Assembly: GCF_019649055.1 (NCBI RefSeq)
Contig: NW_026570376.1
Coordinates: forward strand, 186,001 to 250,000
Direction of reading: 5' to 3'
Origin: Paramacrobiotus metropolitanus
Taxonomy: Eukaryota; Tardigrada; Eutardigrada; Parachela; Macrobiotidae
DNA length: 64,000 nt
Below are positions 52,854-64,000 of the stretch, piece after piece. Position numbers and translations under genes: made by a program. The notes beneath the pieces were generated by a model. The model saw only the letters and a program-made list of their open reading frames with translations, searched no databases and had not been told where the DNA came from. Each line of letters starts with the position of its first letter. Position 1 is the first letter of the stretch.

Positions 52854-53190
52854 CTGTGATGCAGATAGAAGTATTCCTTTTTTTAAAATTTGCGTATCTT
52901 CGACGGAGTTATAATACCGGTTGTGTCATATTAATCTAAAGGGAAAACGTCGATAACTGCGACACAAGTTACATAATCTTAACATAACCTTATTTTTTAT
53001 ATATAAAATTACGCTGAATTTACGCTGAAAGTTTTGTAACGCTGCTGTGGTTTTCTTATAAAACATATTACTTTGTATAGCATAGATAGCAGAGTTTCCT
53101 CCTTAAAATAAGGCGTATCTTCGACGGAGTTGTAATAGCGGCTGCGCAGTAATCGTCTAAAGGAGGGGAACGTCGGTCAGCGATTAGCAT
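52854..53190 (+). repeat. Diverged tandem duplication, period about 220 bp
   Basis: GCGTATCTTCGACGGAGTTA (52904) and GCGTATCTTCGACGGAGTTG (53122), each preceded by GATAGAAGT/GATAGCAGAG and TTTCCT-like blocks and followed by a CTAAAGG...AACGTCG block. Confidence 0.6.
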
Positions 53191-54595
53191 TATTCATCCG
53201 GCGTATATATGTTTGTTATGCATGAGAAGAGTTTGGTATACAATGTTGTCTTTCAAGATGATACTCGGCTGCACACACACACATACACAGCGTCCAACAT
53301 TTAATTCCAATCAATCCCGCTCCCCGCTTGTCAGCTCCCGTTATCCGCCTTCGGTCAACATTCTTATACCCCGGCCAACAAAGTCAATAGGCCCCGAATG
53401 TGTTCGTTAAGATTTGCTCAACCACTTTTTTCATCTCCCAGCATCCAATCAGCCCCCGAGAAAAAATCCAATATAAAACCGAATCCTTCACGATAAGACG
53501 ATACATGTCAGGAACGGGGAAGATTGATGCGCCCGGGTAATTATGTAGTCGATCGGCATAAATTAGCCCACTCCATCATACTGTCTACCGCGATGCAATA
53601 TATATACAGAATATATAACACACTTGTTGAAATGTCTGTAGTTTTATGGGCAATCGCGGCAGTTATGTAATTGCCGTTTGATTGCCGGCCTTTCTGTATT
53701 TATAGCTCCCAATGTTGCCAGTTGTCTTAATAGACTCCCGTCACGCAGTACGGCGTTGTCAGGCGCGTATATATGCATTTGTTGTTTATGGTGTACGGGG
53801 TGTACTTATCGTGTACATGGTGTTTATGAGCGTGATGGGACAAAAACGTTTCATTACTCCCATTAGACAGATTGCTGCTGGCTTTTTGTCGGCGGCTAAT
53901 GTCGTCGCGGTGCGGGATTATTGGGTAAATATTTGCGGAAGCCCGGCAATCATCCGCACAGATTGGAAGCAGCGTTTTTTATAAAGAGCACACTTTGTAA
54001 ATTTACCGGAAATTTGTCCACGATAACATACCGCAACTTTTTGTCGCAAAAGTATTTTACAAATACGGATTAACAAAGTAATAACGTTCTACTTAGTTTG
54101 TACTAGCACTGTGATTTTAATTAAATATATACATAAACTTCAGTTTTTTATATCTTTTTACGTTGCAAAACATTTTTCCTTTATTTTGAATGTGTTAAAA
54201 TTTATTCTGGAGCTGTTTAAAATCATTTCAACACTGCATTCAGTACAAAAACATTTCCAAGAAAACCAAAAATAATTCCGGCTTTTAGCATTTCCAAAAT
54301 TTTCGATATTTATTAATTATTCAAAGGGCAAACGTTTCCGGTTAAACTATTTGAATAAAACATAGGGAGCGATGTTCTTCCGGGAAATGTATCGTCCAGT
54401 CCATGCCGGTTGGCAGTGTGCGTAGATCGTCAAAAAGCGCCTCACCGCTAGCTCAGCAAGAAAACGGAATCGGCAATCTGTCGCGTTGAAGTGGGGGCGC
54501 CTCGGTGGTGCCTAATTTAGACTGGCCGAGAGTGCTCAGCCGCAACGCTCGCACCCATATATACACTACGATATGCTGAAGTAGCGGGACAGCGC

Positions 54596-54635
54596 GCGGA
54601 AGACACTAGTGTCTCGCGGAAGACACTAGTGTCTC
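54596..54635. repeat. Two-copy 21-bp tandem repeat with palindrome GACACTAGTGTC
   Basis: GCGGAAGACACTAGTGTCTC is present twice in a row at about 54596-54635. Confidence 0.7.
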
Positions 54636-57600
54636 GGGCATCATACACGTATTTCCGGTCCCGATAAGATGGGCATCGGCATAATATTTAATGTTCCCCT
54701 GATTAGCCGCGCGATCTTAAGCCTGAAGGACAGTCGTATACACAGTGCAGTGCACACTTCAGTGGCGACGATGCCACAAATGGGATTAGCATGCAGTTCA
54801 TTTTCAGCTGGATGGGTTTTTCTTCTCCCTGACGATCGTCGCTCGAGTCGTCACCCGGCTCAAGCGCGTCCTTGGCCCGGCATCCCGCATAAAGCCGGTG
54901 ACAATGCCGGCGGATGTTGAGAACTAATTTGTTTTGTTGTGTTTTTAGTGGAATCGGTCAGCATATATATACTGTTAAATCAGTTTCCGGCGATTACCAG
55001 TCGTAATATTATTTACTTCATTTCTCTTGGATGTGGTAATTTTTATATTTTGTAAATTTTTCTTGTTTTTTTATAAATATAATAATTTTTTTAGTTTTTT
55101 ATAGGCTTGGAATTTTTGATATGCACCGCGTCTGGTAAAAATTCTGATGTGATTAATAATTTTTCGGAGAGTTTACGGCGATTGTTAATAGTATCATCAT
55201 TAAATAGATTGTTTGTGGTCTGTGGATGTTTTACATTTTTTATACATGCACATAAATGTTTTCGTATTTTTATGGACAGGTTTTTTTAATGTTTTAAATA
55301 ATCACAGTATTTTCTAGTTTGTTTAATAGGCAAAGTGTTTTTTAAATATACGTAAATACAGTATTTTCTTAGACACTGAACTTCCAGAACGAATTTGCAT
55401 CGTCAATATATCGCCTTTTTAATGACAGCAAAAATCCACGCCAAAATGCAGTAATTCGTTATTCGCATATGCTCTGCATTGGTCACAGACACCGAGTCAC
55501 AGCGGCGGGGAAGAAAAATGTTTTGCCCGCTTAAAAGCATCGTCCCTATAAAAAAAGTAGAGCTAATGTATTTAATTTGGCAGCCCTTACCAATACCGAC
55601 CGGGTGGTAAATCAATCCGGTTGCCGGTCGAATTAGCCGTGAATTTCCATACGTTAATTGCTTGTCGCAGCCCAGCCAGCCATACCCACGTCAGCCGTGA
55701 TTTGGCTCAAAGTGTGTTTATTTGAATATTATGTTAAGGCGCGCGCACTGCCCTCGCCAGCCATCCCCAATTCGGGGCTAAGCAATCAGAGTTTTGTCAG
55801 CTGGATGCGATGGGGAGCAGGATGATTAGGCTGTCATGTCCAATCGCCATCACGTGTCACTGCATCCGCTGTATCAGTACAGTGCATTGTTTATAGACGT
55901 ACTGGTACCGGCGTATATACATAATTTGTGTTACTGTGCATTGGTCGTTGGCGCTGACCGTGGCGGCTTTACGTTCGTCAGCGATGCAACTGTTTCTATC
56001 TTTGGTATATATGTATACACCACGCCAAAGACAAACCGGAAGTTCAATCAACCGCTACGTCTGCCTGGATGGATGCCCGTGATTCAGTTGTAACAAGAAT
56101 GCAGAAAATGTCAATATGCATCTGTCGGCGGAAATTCCCGGTGTAATTTTCAAACGGAAATATTTATCTTACAAAACTGTTCCCAGAAAAATTTATAAAA
56201 AGCATAAGTCGATGAAAATTATCATTACCACGGATTAAGTCGCCATAAAAAATTGATAGAAAATTAGTTGTGCGAGTAATTTGTAAAGTCGTCTTTATAA
56301 CGACAACATTCATTAGTATTGATTAATGTTCGGCTAAAAAGAAAACAACAAATTCGCCAGAATGCGATACTCGCGCGAGAAACGTAACATGACCGACAGC
56401 TACTAATACCGCACTTGTGATGTGTATTTTTGGAAACGCTCCAGGAATGCGCATACGTCGCAGTTTGGCACTTGGCGTTTTTGACGCTGTGTATTCCGAG
56501 ACACTTGGAAATTTTATTGCAGATTTAGTTGGCTTGTTTGTATTTTTAATTGCCTGTTAAAAACTACAACTGAATTTTTTAATTATCCATAAGAAAATAT
56601 TAAAGTTCACAAATTCTACGTTCATTAATTTAGTTAAATGTCATCAAATATACCATTATTGAGACATTAATGCAATTACTATACTAAAAATTTGTATTTA
56701 ATGAAACTAAAACATATGTCTGCAAGTAATAATAAAATTTATGCTACGACCTTTCTTTTTAAAGACTAACTGTGCTATAAAGAATGTTATTCGATTTGAT
56801 ACTATTTTATAAAAATTTAATTTGATTTGATTTTTTATGGACAATCTGTTCGTGTAATGTGTTTATTATTTTGTTATTTATTACACATATTAAAAATTGG
56901 CTGCATAAAGCTACCGTTGCATTTTCCGGATCAATAGACGATAAATACATCAGCGTAAGAAAAAAAGAAAAATAGCGTGTATGAGTTGTTTGATCAGGCA
57001 GTGATAATCGACACCGGCCGATGAATATCAATAACCCGTATGTAGCGCGGGAGAATTGTTTTCCCGGCTCCTTTCCTTCGCATTGGCTGCCCATCAGCTG
57101 GGCCCGCACTTTACATAACAGCTGGTCTTTTCGGCGAGCTGCCATATGTACGGGGCCGATAGATTTTCCCATAAAATTCCATCATCTTACTGGTACTTTC
57201 TCTCTCAGCGTAACCGATGCTAATGTAAGCCAACACACAGTCGACACGCGCGCATCGGCCACCGTTTCCCGTCATTGACGGAAACGATGCGACCGGCGCA
57301 CTCACAGGCAGAAATGGCACAACAATATATGCGTAATATATTGATAAACATGTACAGATGGCGTGGATGCACTTTAACCGTCGTTTACACGACGGCTGGT
57401 GGCGGTAATTGGTAAAGGTCACGGTGATATTCACAAATAAACTGCAGTATTTGCCACTTTTACTTTGATGTTATTATTTCGACTGCACATAACCTCGGCT
57501 CCTGTAGCATGTTGTGTAATAAATTAATTTTATTTATTTATTATTTATAAAGCATTAAATGGTTTCGTACAAATTATACTAAATTTTCTTCGTAATTATG

Positions 57601-60322
57601 CGTCTTTGTCGTTTTGTGTGCAAAAAAGCCCTTTTCAAGTCACAATCATTTCGCGGTGGGTGGTAGCTACTTTGTATTTAGCCAAATTTGTGTGATATTT
57701 AATACATTTTACCCAATACTTTATTTTACAAATTATTCAATATACTGGACATTCTTTAACACTCGTAAGGATTTAGCAAATTTTATTTACCATTTAACAA
57801 AATATACTTAATATTTTACTTCATATGTAGTTGATATATATTTGACATTTCTTTGAGACTTCGTATATGTTTAACCAAATTAACCAAATTTATTCAACCT
57901 TATAACTCATTTTCCCAGTTGATGTTTCATAGTATGCGTAACAGTTCACATCCCGTTTGACTGTATGTGTAAATGAAAATTCCCGCGAGGAACATTTCTC
58001 ACCCGTGCATGTGACGCTGTTGTGATTATTTTGCCGTTTTGGGAAAAAACAGCGGCACTCTCCGTTGTGACGCCATTGTATCCGGGTAGGGGTATACACC
58101 GTAGGATGTGTAATCAGTTAACAGCGCCCAGCCAATTTGGGATGCGGTCGCTGGAGAGTTGGTTGGCCGCCTGGGAACCGTGCCGCCTGCAATCACGCCG
58201 GCTGACCGCGCAGGCCGGGATCGCGCGCTGTTTAACGTTGACGACCTTCTCCCACCGCCCCAATTTCCGCCAGGGAATTTAGTGTCGGGTTACACTTTTT
58301 TCTGCTGTTTACCTAGTTGAGCAAGTGAACATATATCCGTACGATCAGAAAAACCGGGATTTCGGTTAAATAACTGCTTTTACAAATTTGTTTTAGGATA
58401 GGAAAAGGACGAAAACGAATGTTTGTTAGAGATATAAGTTAAAAAATCCCCTTACAAAATACATAAATTAGGCATGAGTATTGGAAATAAAGACTAATAT
58501 TTATAATAAATTATTATATGAGAAGTAATTAAATCTTAGTTTTTACTAATACCAGATTATTAGGAAAACTGATTTTGCTGACAAGAAAATGCAAAAATTT
58601 ATGGCGGTTGAAACAGGAACTTTGCTTTTTGTATCTAATTACATTCATCTAATACCCGTGCATGGAGTTAGCAATTCCAAAACCCGGGAAAATCAAAATG
58701 CTTGATAGTCTATAAATAACTTTTCCTGTAAGCCGAAAGCCAGTCTAATTTTAGGGAAGCCCGTCAGAGAAACGTTTCTTAATTATCGCCGACACATTGT
58801 GTTGGTAAACACATTTAACCTTGCGAGACCGTCCACAGGTGACGGGGTACACCGGGGCGCTCGCTAATAGCGGAAACCGGCAAATAGCGTCCGGCTGACG
58901 TCATACGTGTGCTCGTCTACTTCCGGTTGCTGCTGATTCGCAAAGTTTGCGTTGGCAGTGTGTCTGACCAGTGCAGTATATACTTGCGCGTCGACGGCAG
59001 GGGGCGGAGTCACGGGATGCAATCACCGGCATCCCGGGAGGGATTTGCGCCGGGCTCCGTAATTTGCTGCTCCCACTGTGTGCCCGCATTACACACACTA
59101 ATCATTGCGATCGATAAGCGAAGTTTGCTAACCCTCTCTCTGTGCTAACGACAACAATCGTGACAAGCGAATAATCCGTGTTTTTTTTATAACGATAGCC
59201 TGATAAAAAACCCGATTGATGTGTGTATCTTCCCGGGATTATGTTGATGTATTCCCCCGGTTTCGCGGGAGCATCCAGGGCGATGATCTCCCGGAAGAGC
59301 TTTGTGTCATGCGATTGTCTGGCACTAATTATTGCCCGCGTACTGGATGTAGTGCCTCGAGCGCCGCTTCATCGGCGACGGAGTGTGTATTAAAGATTCA
59401 TGTGCAGTAGACTGGGAAGCTGTTGAACAGTCTGTCACCTGGATGGAACCTAACAATTACGTTACGTTCTTCCGGTTGGCTGGGATTCTTTACTAATTCC
59501 ACTATATGATTACCGGAGTTTTCAAGAAAACTGTAGTTCCCTTAAATTCGTTTGGGAAAAGTCTGCCGACCATTTTATCGCATCATATATATACGCTCCA
59601 GTGACCTTTTGTATAAGTGAAAGACTTTGTCGCTGGGTGTACAGGCGCTGATGCGACTAGAGGAATCAATAAATAATTACCGTCATTTTGTCTTTCCCAC
59701 TCGACCCATGCCGTTTGTTGGCTTAGATGTATGTATGATTAAGCAGTTATAGTTTTTTTTCTCCATAGCCATCTCATTCGCTGCCACGGCACTCCGCGCG
59801 AGAGAGGGAAAAGAGACGCATAGTGCGTCCAGTGTAAACATCCTTATTGATTATCAGCCAGGCATATTACAGACCCACAGTCTTTGCTGCGTAGTGCGTA
59901 CCAGTATTCTTTCTCCTCTTTAACAGGAGTCGAACGTGAAAAAGTGAACACACTTGACCTTTTCATCGGTCAGACCCGCGAACGCCGATATGTGCCGGGG
60001 ATAGAATTCAGCTGCTGATCAATCCATATTGCCGATATCCTTCGTTTGACTATGTCTTCTTGATTGGAAAACCGCTATTTCTCCCATTGGACACATCTCC
60101 AATATTTTCACTATGGATAATCCATGAAGCAGCGCAGTCCGCGGTTTTCTCGGGAATGCTGTTCTTTTAATCAAATTTACCAGGAATAAATCTGGAATAT
60201 TAACGCAGTTATTGGATGTTGTATCCCGCAAACTGGAATTTTAAAAAGCGAAATTCTTTGTACATAAGTTGATTTGCCGGTAATGATTATTATGCACCGA
60301 TTCGCCGGTACGCACTAATCGG

Positions 60323-63300
60323 ATGACGGTCTCCATGGATCATACGATGGACGCGCTGATCGGTGCAGCGCATGATGCCGGTCTGACCAGTACACCGTCG
60401 CTGCACACCATGCAGTTATGGCCGGAGATTGAGAGTATCCTGACGGAATACGGGTTGCGGTGGGAGACGCTGGGTGGCAGTCAGCAGGAGCAACTACTCA
60501 GTGTGGAAGCCGACAAGCACTGTCGGGATGCGGAGGCCGGCGCCTGGGATCCGCAGTGTGTCCGCAAGGGCTACCGGTGCTATATTGACTCGTGGACGGA
60601 TAGTGCGCGGCTGACGATCGAGACAGCCAGCGGCGGGAGTGGTTCGTACTGTCCCCCGAAATTTGACGGGTATAACTGGTACGTGCGATAAAAAACCTTT
60701 CGTACGGTTTCTTCATGTGATTTTTCCCCTACAAAATGAGATTTCTAGGCGTTGTAACTGAACAAGTTTAAACGGTAGATAAAACGTTTTAACGTTACTC
60801 AAGTTTTAACGGTATATTATTTGCAATGCAACTTTGCAAATATTCGCCGTGGCTAATATTTTTATTCGGATTTTGTTATTTTTGCTGAATTTTAGCGTTG
60901 TTCGATATCGTATGGTCGATCGATTTTCGCGCCGGTTTTCTAGGTTAATTTTCAGCACAATGAAAAATTGTTATATGACGTCCATCAATCAATCAATATT
61001 TCTATTACACTTTCCATACAAGCGTAACCATCCTAAGCGACGAAATAACCTTTGCGTCTTGTTGATCATAAGTTGCTTCACAACATGTTATACATTCCGC
61101 TTCTTTTCTCGGCATAATGAGTAACATCTCAGCCAGAAGGATAGTACCCGTATAAACAGTCTCCATGTAATGAAAAACGGACGAATTAAATTACAGCACT
61201 TCATTTACCGATCAGGCGCTAAATAGTGGGCTGTACCAACACGTTTGACAGGCGTTTCGTAATACCACCGACATGTGACACTCACTCTGACTGTATCTGC
61301 GATGCTGTCCTTGTGATTACAGCTGGCCGGCCCAGAAATCCGGACAACTGACGGCCATGCCCTGCAGCCAGGCCATTCCGGCTGAGATCCTCACAACCTG
61401 CCAGCGCCTACTGCGTAAGTTCACATTTCCCGTGCCCACTTGAAGCGTATAGGCAATACACATCCGATCCCGGCAAAGTCTAATAATACCCGGTGCTGCG
61501 ATATTGTGCCAACACACACTTAAGAGTGGCGAAGCGCACTGTAAAAGGGGATTAGGAGATAGGAGCTGTGATGGCCAGGGAGATTAGTTTACAATGGCAA
61601 GGGAAAGGTCGTCAGTGAGAGCGCGGCGCCGGGCTAGAAATGAGAATTGATGAGACAGGCCAGAGCCCATCAGTGAGCGGGCAGCTGTCGCGCGCTGACA
61701 TGTGCCATATCCGGATACAATCCGCGGGTAGCGCCGGATTGGATGTCCTCTCGCGCGTTAACGCTTGGCGACGGGTTATCGTACTGGCTGACCTTTATGT
61801 TGCCATAACAAGGATTTCGAAAATGTTATACTGTGTTTGTTCCAAAATATCGGACTGGTTGTGACTTGTATACTTCGACGTTTATCGCATTCCGGACACT
61901 TTCACAATACGGATTCGCGTACCGGACACCAGAGACACGATATCCCTGCGTTGTTCCACATTAGAAACTTGATAATTTTTCATCAATCTCGTGTACCTAC
62001 AAGTTTGTAAAAAACTACATATCATGTAACCAATTTTCAAAAACGTTTTTGCTACGTGGAACAACGCCGAGAATGGTAGAGTCCGGTACGTGAATCCATA
62101 CTGCGAAAATGTCCGGAATGCAAGAAACGTCTAAGTATGTGTAATGTTATGAAGCTGAACGAATTCTCCATGCTGTCATATTGTAGTTTATTTAATTCCT
62201 CTAACCACTAGAGAAATTTACCTTTAGGCAATCGAATTTTGGGTCTCCCGACATAATGAACCGCTAACCAGGTTTCTAGTAAATTCGTTGAGACGAATGA
62301 GTAAATCGTTAAAGGTTGACATTTATCTCGGATATGTCTCATAAACCACACACTTGTATCCGGAATTATTTTTTTCATAAAAGCGTAAAGCAGAAGTTTT
62401 TGCCGTTTTGCAGCTACCTTGGATACAGGCACCCTGCACGCTTTTCGCGAATGCTCGGAATACGGCGTGTGGGAGGATGCGCGGACTAACTACAGCGCCT
62501 GTCATAACTATGTCAACCAGTGCACCAAGAATATGACGGATCTACAGGGCCGCTACAACCCGCTAACGGATACGTGGCCCTTTGATCTGTCCTCCAATAA
62601 CAGCTTACTCGATGTAAGTGCAATGTCTGGTTGGCGTCCTCACTTCGCATTGTCTAAGCACCCTTCATCATACTTGGGGAAAATCCTGGATTATGCGCGG
62701 GTCATTCGGGAAAAACACACCGTAGTGTGTTTTTCCTGCGACAGTGTTAAACAAGAATGTTATTGACCTGCGTTGATAGTTTGCACTGTGTGGACACACA
62801 TTCAATACGGTGACTGAGTGGTTCTGTGCGCAGGGTGGAGCCGGTGAAGTCATGGACGAGGAAACCAAACAGATTGTCACCTACGTGTTTGCCGGTCTGG
62901 CTATCACGTCCCTGGTTCTTCTGTCAATTTCCTTCTTCATCTTTGCATACTTCAAGTACGCTGTCTGAATTGCAAACCAGTTATTATTTATATACATTAA
63001 AATACGTAATTCCTATATATTCCATTAGCGCAAGTTGTCGCTTTGCAGAACACTCCACTGCAGTCGCAACTCGATCCATATGAATCTCTTCGCGGCGCTG
63101 ATGCTACAAGCCATCGCCTTGTTAACCATCTTGTCACCAAGGATTAGTGGCGACGAAACACTGCACCGATCGGCAAGTTGTAAAACTGTTTCCACTATGT
63201 ACCGTAACTTAATCGTCCGGTCTTATTTGCAGGCATGGCTGTGCAAAAGCTTTATGTTCTTGTCACTCTTTACCGTTCCTGCTAGCATCTTCTGGACGTT

Positions 63301-64000
63301 CGTCGAAGGTCTGTACTTGTCACAGCGGTTGACGTTGGCGGTGTTTCGGAAAGAAGCACCGTTTCGGATGTATGTTTTTATTGGCTGGGGTAAGGATGAA
63401 CCTCATTGTAGGTTTATAATCGAGTAAAGATCCGTGAAGAAGTGTTTGCGCTTTCGGTCTGTGGATTTTCGAACTGGTGAAAAGAAAAGCGTTTAAAATC
63501 GTATTCGCAAAACCTGTTTAACGTAAGTAAGTTTCTGATCGAAAGAAAGTGTGAACCAATAGAAGAGTACGATTTTAAGCTATGCTGGAGCCTGCACCGA
63601 TAGACGATTCTATTAAAGTTCTTTCTGCGAGTACGGATGTATGGAAGTACAAATGTACAGTACGTACAGTTTTAACACGAATATATAGTATGTACGTAAG
63701 TATGCGGCTGATACGATTGGTCGGTTGTGTCGCTTGGCATTGCTGAAGATTTTATAAGTAGACGAATGGTCATTTCAGGAATACCGCTAGTACTGGTCAG
63801 CATTTGGGCCCTGATGACAGAGCTGCACGTGGAACCCGACGCCACCGCAGCGCTGTACGCATCCAGCGTGGAATCGGTCCTCCCGATTTCCACTCACACC
63901 ATCTCCACGTTGAACCATACTGTGCTAACGTACTCCGCAACCAGCACGGACGATCAGCCCTTTCGCCCGCCGACGGCCAATACGTGCTGGCAGAACTACT
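60323..64000 (+). CDS. Class B (secretin-family) neuropeptide GPCR, 5' part
   Basis: Exons 60323-60676, 61323-61414, 62414-62613, 62834-62955, 63049-63389 (perhaps with an in-frame intron inside) and 63779 to the window end, all in compatible phases. The hormone-binding domain is read across exons 1-3: CVRKGYRCYIDSW, CPPKFDGYN, CWPAQKSGQLTAMPC, then HAFRECSEYGVW and TNYSAC, the six-cysteine pattern of class B receptors. TM1 is VTYVFAGLAITSLVLLSISF (exon 4), TM2 SIHMNLFAALMLQAIALL, TM3 CKSFMFLSLFTVPASIFWTF with EGLYL, TM4 IPLVLVSIWALM (exon 6). TM5-7 lie beyond the window. Such receptors signal through Gs/cAMP for PDF-, calcitonin- or CRF-like peptides; the subtype is not decidable here. No clear signal peptide follows the first ATG, so the true start may be upstream. 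Confidence 0.88.
61885..62120. mobile_element. MITE, copy 2, in an intron of the GPCR gene
   Basis: Ends GACGTTTATCGCATTCCGG and the complement of CCGGAATGCAAGAAACGTC form TIRs of at least 45 bp. It matches the element at 52286-52545 in its ends and in the CCAGAGACACG block. Confidence 0.7.

Larger units (their letters stand above)
52546..60322. other. Long gene-free interval, part 2, upstream of the GPCR gene
   Basis: No supported exon. It has a tandem duplicate at 52854-53190 and a small repeat at 54596-54635. 5' non-coding exons of the GPCR gene may lie here but cannot be recognised from sequence alone. Confidence 0.4.

Overview
The window is nuclear DNA of an invertebrate animal. Split genes with GT-AG introns encode a DYRK1-type kinase, a C2H2 zinc-finger protein, two Ig-like secreted-type proteins and a secretin-family (class B) GPCR, and the DNA between them is rich in transposons and AT-rich spacer. 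I cannot name the species; an ecdysozoan such as a tardigrade is only a guess. Layout: 291-3631 DYRK1-like exons (+); 4358-7026 decayed duplicated DNA; 7027-31020 one giant LTR retrotransposon; 31056-32114 Ig-like copy 1; 33402-34575 duplicated DNA; 34846-35671 hAT-type element; 36095-39482 zinc-finger gene; 42490-44227 Ig-like copy 2, split by a foldback transposon; 44690-45790 minisatellite; about 14.5 kb with no gene I can support; 60323-64000 N-terminal two thirds of a class B GPCR that runs off the window. The main discovery is the 23,994-bp Ty3/gypsy-type element at 7027-31020. It has two 572-bp LTRs differing at one base, TG...CA ends, a 4-bp target duplication (GTAT), a PBS and a short 3' PPT. 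Beyond gag-pol it carries: a leader packed with small hairpins (one set with NNAAA, mostly GCAAA, loops; another set of three with CTTC loops and compensatory changes); an extra coiled-coil ORF before Gag; a polyprotein with three integrase-type zinc (H2C2) domains, before RT, in the normal place, and after the integrase C-terminus; three copies of the 3' PPT sequence inside pol, one matching the PPT/LTR junction over 16 bases; about 12 kb of cargo downstream of pol with at least seven ORFs on both strands, several with their own promoter-like and AATAAA signals; a tandem array of eight tRNA-like Pol III-type units (22.9-24.7 kb) with A box, B box and T-run; and, inside that array, an 18-base copy of the LTR-end/PBS junction. 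The combination suggests a giant retroelement with its own transcription programme for accessory proteins and small RNAs. The element inserted beside Ig-like copy 1 in one half of an older segmental duplication; the other half, around 42.3-42.5 kb, serves as a paralogous empty site. Single-base frame breaks, mostly at homopolymers, occur in host genes and in pol alike, so uncorrected sequencing errors are a real possibility and should be excluded before calling anything a pseudogene.
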